This document shows positions 1-5,081 of a stretch of DNA of 5,081 bases, one piece after another; within the stretch, counting starts at the first letter, position 1; the number at the start of each line of letters is the position of its first letter. Made by a program: the position numbers and the translations under genes. This DNA comes from Dehalococcoidales bacterium. GTDB lineage: Bacteria > Chloroflexota > Dehalococcoidia > Dehalococcoidales > UBA5760. The stretch lies in NCBI GenBank assembly GCA_016931015.1, contig JAFGFP010000060.1, forward strand, positions 1 to 5,081, given 5' to 3'. A model generated the notes under the pieces. That model saw only the letters and a list, made by a program, of their open reading frames with translations, had not been told where the DNA came from and did no database searches.

Positions 1-1566
1 ATGCGCGGCCTGATGACCAACCCCTCGGGCCGGATAATCGACTTCCCCATCCGCTCCAGCCTGCGGGAAGGGCTCAGCGTCCTGGAGTACTTTATCTCCA
101 CTCACGGGGCACGCAAAGGGCTGGCCGATACGGCGCTGAGAACCTCGGAGAGCGGCTATCTCACCCGCCGCCTAATCGATGTCGCCCAGGACGTTATCAT
201 CCGCCAGGAGGACTGCGGCACCAGGGACGGCATCTGGATAACCGAGCCGGGGGAAAGAGAGATGCTGCCCTCGTTTGCCGAGCGTATCGTCGGTCGTCTG
301 GCGGCGAGTAAGGTGGTTGACCCGGAGACCGGGGAAATCATCATCGACCGTAACGAGGAGATTGACGAAGCCACCGCCGATAAGCTTCTGGCCTGCGGGA
401 TAAACAAGATTCACGTCCGCTCCCCCCTCACCTGCGAGTCGCGGCAGGGCGCCTGCCAGCGGTGCTACGGGCGAGACCTAGCCCGCGGACACATGGTCGA
501 CCCGAACACTGCGGTGGGCATCATCGCCGCCCAGAGCATCGGCGAGCCGGGTACCCAGCTCACGCTGCGTACCTTCCATACCGGCGGTGTCGTCGGGCTC
601 GACATCACCACCGGTCTCCCCAGGGTAGAAGAGCTCTTCGAGGGCAGACCGCCCAAGGCGCAGGCTATCGTCTCGGAGATAGACGGTGAGGCCGAGGTGA
701 TTGACAACGAGACGGAGAGAAAGGTCAGGGTCTTTAACTCCGACGTATTCCATGATGAGTACTCGCTACCTAAGGGTTTTCAGGTCATGGTGGAGAACAA
801 GCAGTGGGTGGACGTGGGCACGGTGCTGGCCAGTCAGCCGGCCCAGGACGAAGCGGCCGTGGAGTCGACGGAATTAGCCGCCAAGGCCGAGCCGATCCTG
901 GCCCGCGTCGCCGGTAAGGTGACCGTCAAGAAGACCCAGCTATCCATAGAGTACCAGGAGCAGGAGGTATGCGAATACCAGGTTCCGGCCGCGATCCACA
1001 TCCGGGTGCAGAGTGGCGACAAAATCAAGGCCGGAGGCCAGCTCACCGACGGCTCCATCAACCCGCAGGACATACTACGTATTCTGGGTAAGGAGGCCGT
1101 CCAGCGCTACCTGGTCGACGAGATACAGAAGGTCTACCGCTCCCAGGGGGTAAACATTAACGACAAGCACATCGAGGTCATCAGCCATCAGATGCTGACC
1201 AAGGTTTATATCGATTCCTCCGGCGATACCGAGCTGGTGCCCGGGGAGCTGGTGGATAGGTTCCAGTACGAGGACATTAACGCCAAGGTGCTCGCCGAGG
1301 GCGGCGAGCCGGCCACGGCCCACATCGTGCTCCTGGGGATAACCCGGGCCTCACTCAATACCTACAGCTGGCTGGCGGCCGCCTCTTTCCAGGAGACCAC
1401 CCGGGTGCTTACCGAAGCCGCCGTTTCGGGGAAGACCGACCACCTGGTCGGGCTTAAAGAGAACGTCATCATCGGTAAGCTGATTCCGGCCCGCTACTCC
1501 ATCTCGGAAGACGTCCCCGAGCTACCACCCGTCGAGGAGGAAGAGCCCACCGAGCTAACCATCTAG
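1..1566 (+). CDS. rpoC: DNA-directed RNA polymerase subunit beta' (RpoC), C-terminal part, 5' end outside window
   Basis: This is the last 521 residues of the largest catalytic subunit of RNA polymerase. The frame is open from base 1. The ATG there is an internal methionine (equivalent to about residue 743 of E. coli beta'), not the start. Visible in order are the bridge helix (about residues 26-62, with STHGARKGLADTAL), the second zinc site with four cysteines at C72, C145, C152 and C155 in the family's spacing, and the trigger-loop region (about 176-196, with QSIGEPGTQL and RTFHTGG). A beta-rich region follows (217-351), then the conserved QGVNINDKHIEVI segment (382-394) and the C-terminal SFQETTRVLTEAA segment (462-474). 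The roughly 190-residue insertion found in the proteobacterial trigger loop is absent. The beta-rich region appears duplicated (see findings). The protein ends in a short acidic, proline-containing tail (about 505-521). rpoB is expected upstream, outside the window. Identity is certain; only the N-terminal part is missing. Confidence 0.99.
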   Translation: MRGLMTNPSGRIIDFPIRSSLREGLSVLEYFISTHGARKGLADTALRTSESGYLTRRLIDVAQDVIIRQEDCGTRDGIWITEPGEREMLPSFAERIVGRLAASKVVDPETGEIIIDRNEEIDEATADKLLACGINKIHVRSPLTCESRQGACQRCYGRDLARGHMVDPNTAVGIIAAQSIGEPGTQLTLRTFHTGGVVGLDITTGLPRVEELFEGRPPKAQAIVSEIDGEAEVIDNETERKVRVFNSDVFHDEYSLPKGFQVMVENKQWVDVGTVLASQPAQDEAAVESTELAAKAEPILARVAGKVTVKKTQLSIEYQEQEVCEYQVPAAIHIRVQSGDKIKAGGQLTDGSINPQDILRILGKEAVQRYLVDEIQKVYRSQGVNINDKHIEVISHQMLTKVYIDSSGDTELVPGELVDRFQYEDINAKVLAEGGEPATAHIVLLGITRASLNTYSWLAAASFQETTRVLTEAAVSGKTDHLVGLKENVIIGKLIPARYSISEDVPELPPVEEEEPTELTI

Positions 1567-1599
1567 GATATAAACTCACTGCGAAAGCACTTATAAAAG

Positions 1600-1635
1600 A
1601 GCCGTCCGGGGTGAAAGCCGGGCGGCTTTATTTTT
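1600..1635 (+). terminator. Intrinsic terminator after rpoC
   Basis: A 10-bp stem pairs 1600-1609 with 1618-1627, all Watson-Crick except one G-U pair. It has an 8-nt loop and is followed by a T-rich tract (TTTATTTTT, 1627-1635). It lies 33 bp after the rpoC stop codon and should end the rpoBC transcript before the ruvB promoter. An A-rich stretch just upstream (1594-1598) can weakly pair with the T tract. Confidence 0.88.
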
Positions 1636-1681
1636 GGCCGGATTCCTTCCTGAACCGAAAAGCTAACGCCGGGGGGAGATA

Positions 1682-1690
1682 TGATATAAT
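1682..1690 (+). promoter_or_regulatory. Extended -10 promoter of ruvB
   Basis: A perfect TATAAT (1685-1690) is preceded by TG one base upstream (1682-1683), giving the extended -10 consensus TGnTATAAT. The matching -35 region is poor: the best hexamer at proper spacing is CTAACG (1663-1668, 16-bp spacer), which matches TTGACA at three of six positions. An extended -10 commonly compensates for a weak -35. Transcription would start near 1697, giving a leader of about 39 nt before the TTG start of ruvB. The position between a terminator and the next gene supports a real housekeeping promoter. Confidence 0.75.
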
Positions 1691-1735
1691 GGGGTCAAGC
1701 ATCGAGCGCCGGCGACGGGAAAGGCAGGGAACAGC

Positions 1736-2770
1736 TTGGAACCAGAGAGAGAGCGTATCGTGTCCGGGAAACTGGGCGCTGATGATACCTCGCTTGACAC
1801 CAGCCTGAGACCGAAGTGCCTGACCGACTTCGTGGGCCAGGCCAAGGTCAAGGAGAACCTGAACATCGCCATTACCGCCGCCAAGGGCCGGGCCGAGGCA
1901 CTGGACCATATCCTGCTCTACGGCCCGCCGGGCCTGGGGAAGACCACCATGGCCCATATCATCGCCAGCGAGATGGGGGTCAATATCAAGATTACCTCCG
2001 GCCCCGCCGTAGAGCGCACCGGAGACCTGGCCGCCATCCTGACCAACCTGCGCAGCCAGGACGTGCTCTTCATCGACGAAGTCCACCGCCTCAACCGCAC
2101 CGTGGAGGAGATGCTGTACCCGGCCATGGAGGACTTCGCCCTGGACATCATCATCGGTAAGGGGCCCGGGGCCAAGAACCTGAGGATAAACCTGCCCAAC
2201 TTCACCCTCATCGGGGCGACCACCCGCTTTGCCCTGCTCAGCCCGCCCCTACGAGACCGCTTCGGGGCGGTCTACCGCCTCGACTTCTACGACCAGGCAT
2301 CTATCGGCGCCATCCTGAAGCGCTCGGCGCGCATCCTCCAGGTAGCCGCCGAAGACAGCGGCCTTAATGAAATCGCCCGCCGGGCCAGGGGCACCCCGCG
2401 CGTCGCCAACCGGCTCCTGAAACGGGTGCGGGACTACGCCCAGGTCATGGCCGAGGGCACGGTTACTCAGCCGGTAGCCCAGGAGGCGCTGGCCAAGCTC
2501 GAAATCGACCACACCGGCCTGGACGAAGTCGACCACAAGCTCCTCTACACCATCATCGACAAGTTTAACGGCGGCCCGGTGGGACTGGATACCATCGCCG
2601 CCTCAATCAGCGAGGAGGCGGACACCATCATGGACGTCTACGAGCCCTACCTCCTGCAACTCGGTTTTCTGGAGCGCACCCCGCGGGGGCGGCTGGCTAC
2701 CAAGCTGGCCTACGAGCACCTCGGGCGGCCCGATAACCGGGGAAAACCGCCGCAGCCGACCCTGCTCTAG
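1736..2770 (+). CDS. ruvB: Holliday junction branch migration ATPase RuvB
   Basis: RuvB is the hexameric AAA+ motor that, with RuvA, drives branch migration of Holliday junctions in recombinational repair; RuvC then cuts the junction. The 344 residues match the family's usual length. Visible motifs are Walker A GPPGLGKTT (63-71), Walker B LFIDEVH (111-117), sensor 1 GATTR (160-164), the arginine finger in SPPLRDRFG (R175, equivalent to E. coli R174), the sensor 2 segment GTPRVANRLL (219-228) and a C-terminal winged-helix domain with GFLERTPRGR (310-319). The start is TTG. It places the ERIVSGK and LRPK segments at the same distance from the N-terminus as in E. coli RuvB, and an AGGGA at 1726-1730 lies 5 nt upstream. 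A GTG at 1760, preceded by a GA-rich stretch, is a possible alternative that would remove 8 residues. ruvA and ruvC are not adjacent. The gene has its own promoter and terminator. Confidence 0.98.
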   Translation: MEPERERIVSGKLGADDTSLDTSLRPKCLTDFVGQAKVKENLNIAITAAKGRAEALDHILLYGPPGLGKTTMAHIIASEMGVNIKITSGPAVERTGDLAAILTNLRSQDVLFIDEVHRLNRTVEEMLYPAMEDFALDIIIGKGPGAKNLRINLPNFTLIGATTRFALLSPPLRDRFGAVYRLDFYDQASIGAILKRSARILQVAAEDSGLNEIARRARGTPRVANRLLKRVRDYAQVMAEGTVTQPVAQEALAKLEIDHTGLDEVDHKLLYTIIDKFNGGPVGLDTIAASISEEADTIMDVYEPYLLQLGFLERTPRGRLATKLAYEHLGRPDNRGKPPQPTLL

Positions 2771-2790
2771 AGTCCGAGCCGGATAAGACA

Positions 2791-2831
2791 AGAAAAAGAG
2801 GGAGCCTCGTATGAGGCTCCCTCTTAATTTT
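2791..2831. terminator. Bidirectional intrinsic terminator between convergent genes
   Basis: A perfect 13-bp stem (2796-2808 paired with 2813-2825) closes a 4-nt GTAT loop. On the + strand the stem is followed by AATTTT; on the - strand it is followed by TTTCTT, continuing from two stem Ts. It lies 25 bp after the ruvB stop and 23 bp after the end of the SIMPL gene on the other strand, so it can serve both. The GC-rich core (GGAGCCTC) makes it strong. The - strand U tract looks better than the + strand one. Confidence 0.92.
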
Positions 2832-2848
2832 AGCGGTAACCGGTCTTA

Positions 2849-3613
2849 TCAGTTCACGATGGCGTAGGCGACCTGAACGTTGAGGGTAATCTCCATCTCA
2901 CCGGCACTGATTGAGGTCTCGATTGCCGGCGCCGTCGGCACGGCGGCCCCCTCAAGGTAGTAGTCGTAACGCGGGTAGCTGGACGACGGTAGCTGGATAC
3001 CCTCCGAGATATAGGTCGGCTTACCCAGGCTGACCCCGGCCAGCCCGGCCAGCTGCTCCGCCTTGGCCCGGGCATCGGCAATCGCCTCGGTCCTCAACGC
3101 CCCGTAATAGGTCGTCGGGTCATCGACGGAAAAGCTGATGTTGTCGATGCGCGTCAGGTCACCGCCGGCCACGGCCACGGTATCGATAACCGTACCCACC
3201 GCCTCGACATTCCTTATCTTGGCGCTAACCGTGTTGGTGACCCGATAGCCGGTAACGACCTCTTCATTTTTGTAATCATCCCACCTGGTCACCTGACGGA
3301 TGCTGTAATACCGGGTCTGAATGTCCTCCTCCGCCACGCCGCTACTAAGCAGCGCCGTCATCACCTCGTTCATGGCGGCATTGGCCTCGGTCTGGGCCTC
3401 GGCCACCGTATCCCGCTGGGCTTCGATACCGAACTGGAGCAGGGCGATATCGGGAGTCACGCTTATCTTACCCTCGCCGCTAACCCAGATGCCCGCCTGC
3501 TGGCCGTTCAGATTGACCGCCCCCACCGTGGTCGTTCCCCCGGAACAGCCGCACAGGGCAACCACCGGCACCACCAGTGCTAAGATTACCGCCAAAAGCC
3601 ATTTTTTGTTCAT
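2849..3613 (-). CDS. SIMPL (DUF541) domain lipoprotein
   Basis: This is a 254-residue exported protein of the SIMPL family (DUF541, the family of E. coli YggE). The biochemical role of the family is not well defined; members are linked to oxidative or envelope stress. The N-terminus is a lipoprotein signal peptide: MNKKW, then a hydrophobic stretch (6-20), then LCGC with the likely lipidated cysteine at C23. C21 is a second candidate but fits the lipobox less well. The SIMPL domain covers about 42-252. It begins with WVSGEGKISVTPDIA, a family hallmark, has the conserved helix around ALRTEAIADARAKAEQLAGL, and ends with a beta strand (EITLNVQVAYAI). The ATG start is fixed by an excellent ribosome binding site and by the signal peptide beginning there. 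It lies 105 bp downstream of the DUF5667 gene on the same strand with no clear terminator between, so cotranscription is possible. It ends 23 bp before the shared terminator. Confidence 0.92.
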   Translation of the reverse strand: MNKKWLLAVILALVVPVVALCGCSGGTTTVGAVNLNGQQAGIWVSGEGKISVTPDIALLQFGIEAQRDTVAEAQTEANAAMNEVMTALLSSGVAEEDIQTRYYSIRQVTRWDDYKNEEVVTGYRVTNTVSAKIRNVEAVGTVIDTVAVAGGDLTRIDNISFSVDDPTTYYGALRTEAIADARAKAEQLAGLAGVSLGKPTYISEGIQLPSSSYPRYDYYLEGAAVPTAPAIETSISAGEMEITLNVQVAYAIVN

Positions 3614-3618
3614 TTATT

Positions 3619-3628
3619 ACCTCCTCTT
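3619..3628 (-). promoter_or_regulatory. Strong ribosome binding site of the SIMPL gene
   Basis: On the - strand AAGAGGAGGT lies 6 nt before the ATG at 3613. It contains the full AGGAGG anti-16S match, much stronger than the sites before ruvB or the DUF5667 gene, which suggests the lipoprotein is translated efficiently once its mRNA is made. Confidence 0.85.
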
Positions 3629-3718
3629 AAATGATAACGTGAAAGCCACCCATTGGTTAGGTGACAAACAGAGGTAATCCGGGAAGCCGTTAGCCGCCAA
3701 CCCTTAGCCAGGGGAGGG

Positions 3719-4684
3719 CTAGTCCATCGCCGCCAGGGCTTCCCGATAGGCGTTTTCCGAGATGGTGATAGCCTCAAGGAGAGATGGCCTTACCGAAGGC
3801 GAGACCTTATCGAGGGCATCACGCAGGGCACTGGGATGGGTCTCCAGATACCCGGTCAGCGTGCCCTTTAACTCGGCCTCATCATTCTTTCCCTTGTCAC
3901 CATCACCCAGGTCAACCGCGGACGGCGGTTCCGGTGTCGTGGCCGGAGCCGGTGTCGTTTCCAGAACCGGAGAGGTCGGCGATACCGGCACTGTCTCCGT
4001 CGGCGACGTCGGCTCTGTCTCCGTCGTCGGCCACGCCGCCCCTGCCGGCGCCGTGGCCGCCTGCGGCGGCTCTTCGGTGAGCACCCGCGGCTCGTCATTC
4101 CACGCTACGGCTTCATCCGCTGGCGAGACCAGCGCCACCAGCGTCATCAGCTTCTCATCCAGCCGCACGGTGGCCGCTTCCACCTGCTGGTTATCGCCTT
4201 TAGATGCCATATAGATTAGCTCGGACACCCTTATGTCAGCCTGCTGGGCACACAGCTGCGCCTTAGCCACCGTAGAGGTGGTCAGGGTCATCTGCACCCG
4301 CTCCGTAGCCAGCTTCACCGGGTAAAGGGGGCTGTCCGGCATACTACCGCTGGCGGCAAGCACGGTACCCCCCCCGGAACTGAGCACGATACCGACCACC
4401 ATCAGGGCCACTGCCCAACCCCGCTTCAGAGAAAACCGGGGGCTTACCTTCCGGTCCATCCGGTCATGGAGCGCCGCACGGAACTCGTACCTGGCCCTGG
4501 CCCTGAACTCAGCACGGGGCACGATAGCCGACGCCTCACGGGCAACCTGAGCCGTACGCAGCAGCGGCTCAAGCTCAAGCGACTGCATAGGGTAGCTCTC
4601 CAGGCACCGCTCTACCGTCTCGCCCCCGACCAGCCGTCCCAGGCAGTCATCCAGAATGTTTTCAAATTCGTTGTTCTTCTTCAT
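3719..4684 (-). CDS. DUF5667-type single-pass membrane protein, putative anti-sigma factor
   Basis: This 321-residue protein probably binds and restrains the sigma factor encoded just upstream; the function is inferred from gene order and topology. The N-terminal 87 residues are predicted cytoplasmic. They begin with a helical segment (FENILDDCLGRLVGGETVER, 7-26) followed by YP and a leucine-rich stretch, a pattern I associate with Chloroflexota membrane proteins beside ECF sigma genes. A transmembrane helix spans about 89-111. Outside it is the DUF5667-like region (about 112-185), recognised by MPDSPLYPVKLATERVQMTL and a following helix. Residues 204-258 form a Pro/Thr/Ser/Ala-rich linker, and 268-321 a helical C-terminal domain ending SENAYREALAAMD. 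There is no zinc-binding HxxxCxxC motif, so it is not a classical ZAS-type anti-sigma factor. The ATG lies 4 bp after the sigma gene's TAA with no good ribosome binding site, which points to translational coupling. An alternative is a structural envelope protein that only shares the operon. Confidence 0.82.
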   Translation of the reverse strand: MKKNNEFENILDDCLGRLVGGETVERCLESYPMQSLELEPLLRTAQVAREASAIVPRAEFRARARYEFRAALHDRMDRKVSPRFSLKRGWAVALMVVGIVLSSGGGTVLAASGSMPDSPLYPVKLATERVQMTLTTSTVAKAQLCAQQADIRVSELIYMASKGDNQQVEAATVRLDEKLMTLVALVSPADEAVAWNDEPRVLTEEPPQAATAPAGAAWPTTETEPTSPTETVPVSPTSPVLETTPAPATTPEPPSAVDLGDGDKGKNDEAELKGTLTGYLETHPSALRDALDKVSPSVRPSLLEAITISENAYREALAAMD

Positions 4685-4688
4685 TTGC

Positions 4689-5081
4689 TTACGCCACGGT
4701 CAGTACTTTACGCAGCGCCACGATGGCGCTGTGCTGTAACGCCTTCACCGCCCCCTCGCTCCTGCCCATGAGCCTGGCTACCTCGGCCACCGACATATCA
4801 CCAGCGAAGCGCAGTGAGATTACCTCCCGCTGGGCCGGCGTCAGTCTCTTGGTCGCCAGGCTCAGCCGCTCGACGTCCAGCTTACGCCCGAATACCTCAT
4901 GCGGGTCGTCGCCGCCGCTGGCAACCAGGGTCTCCTCCTCGAGACGCACCGAAATCCGCTTCCTCGTCTTCCTCAGATGGTCGACCACCTGGTTATGGGC
5001 GATGCGAAACAGCCAGGCGGAAAAGGGAACCCCCTTCCACTTAAAGGAAGAGATGGCCTTGATGGCATTGAGGAAGACCTG
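4689..5081 (-). CDS. ECF-type RNA polymerase sigma factor, N-terminal part outside window
   Basis: This sigma-70 family protein of the extracytoplasmic function type directs RNA polymerase to specific promoters. The visible 130 residues are open to the window edge at 5081, so the start and region 2.1 are missing. The GTG at 4988 is an internal valine, because conserved sequence continues in frame upstream of it. Residues 1-42 of the visible part match regions 2.2-2.4 (QVFLNAIKAI, then GVPFSAWLFRIAHNQVVDHL). A variable, charged linker follows. Region 4 is at about 80-127, with LTPAQREVISLRFAGDMSVA, the helix-turn-helix (VAEVARLMGRSEGAVKALQH) and ALRKVL. No region 3 is present between them, which defines the ECF type. 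It overlaps no neighbour; its TAA is 4 bp before the ATG of the DUF5667 protein, its probable regulator. The promoter lies outside the window, so autoregulation cannot be judged. Confidence 0.94.
   Translation of the reverse strand, partial: QVFLNAIKAISSFKWKGVPFSAWLFRIAHNQVVDHLRKTRKRISVRLEEETLVASGGDDPHEVFGRKLDVERLSLATKRLTPAQREVISLRFAGDMSVAEVARLMGRSEGAVKALQHSAIVALRKVLTVA

Noticed and set aside
1..3. ATG at base 1 as the start of a separate 521-residue protein.
   Set aside because: MRGLM is an internal conserved segment just before the bridge helix of beta'. The gene is cut by the window edge, with no evidence of a split rpoC.
1628..2223. Open frames on the - strand opposite ruvB and the rpoC-ruvB gap.
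   Set aside because: They oppose a highly conserved gene, have low-complexity or Arg/Gly-rich translations typical of GC-rich shadow frames, and show no recognisable domain.
3631..3667. Possible - strand promoter before the SIMPL gene: TATCAT (3636-3631) with TAACCA 17 bp upstream, or TTGTCA (3667-3662) with TTTCAC 17 bp downstream.
   Set aside because: Neither pair matches both boxes well. The TATCAT option would start transcription inside the ribosome binding site at about 3624. I keep it as a remark only.
3670..3718. Short hairpins in the gap after the DUF5667 gene (for example GTTGGCGGCTAAC read on the - strand).
   Set aside because: The stem is only about 5 bp including a G-T pair, the loop is 3 nt and no T tract follows, so it is not a credible terminator.
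3762..4214. A 150-residue + strand frame rich in Val, Ser and Gly opposite the DUF5667 gene.
   Set aside because: It mirrors the repetitive Pro/Thr linker of the real gene on the other strand. Its composition is explained by that repeat, and it has no convincing ribosome binding site or family resemblance.
4689..4988. A shorter sigma gene starting at GTG 4988.
   Set aside because: Conserved sigma region 2 sequence (GVPFSAWLFRIAHNQV) continues in the same frame upstream to the window edge, so the GTG is an internal valine codon.

Overview
The window is five protein-coding genes from a GC-rich (roughly 60% GC) bacterium: rpoC (3' part, + strand), ruvB (+), then three genes on the - strand encoding a SIMPL-domain lipoprotein, a DUF5667-type membrane protein and an ECF-type sigma factor. 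The two sets converge between ruvB and the SIMPL gene. No tRNA, rRNA, CRISPR array, insertion sequence or other mobile element is visible. A Chloroflexota member, perhaps of the Dehalococcoidia, is the best guess. It rests on the ECF/DUF5667 pair, the style of the RpoC and RuvB sequences and the absence of the large proteobacterial trigger-loop insertion in RpoC. This is inference, not a search result.

Left part (1-2770). The window opens inside rpoC and runs to its stop. A strong intrinsic terminator follows, then an extended -10 promoter with a perfect TATAAT, and then ruvB, which starts with TTG. ruvB is therefore likely transcribed independently of the rpoBC operon. Both are core genes with all expected catalytic motifs. 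RpoC carries what looks like a duplicated beta-rich module after the trigger loop.

Middle (2771-2848). The 78-bp gap holds a perfect 13-bp hairpin with U-rich tracts on both sides. It should terminate ruvB from the left and the - strand genes from the right.

Right part (2849-5081, - strand). The order of transcription is sigma factor, DUF5667 membrane protein, SIMPL lipoprotein. The first two are 4 bp apart and probably translationally coupled, which fits a sigma/anti-sigma pair. The membrane protein has a cytoplasmic N-terminal region, one transmembrane helix, an extracellular DUF5667 region, a Pro/Thr/Ser-rich stalk and a helical C-terminal domain. The SIMPL gene follows after 105 bp with no obvious terminator between, so it may belong to the same transcript. 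I infer an envelope-sensing sigma module with an exported lipoprotein as a possible output or accessory. It is the most interesting part of the window, but its families are known and no wholly new system is evident.
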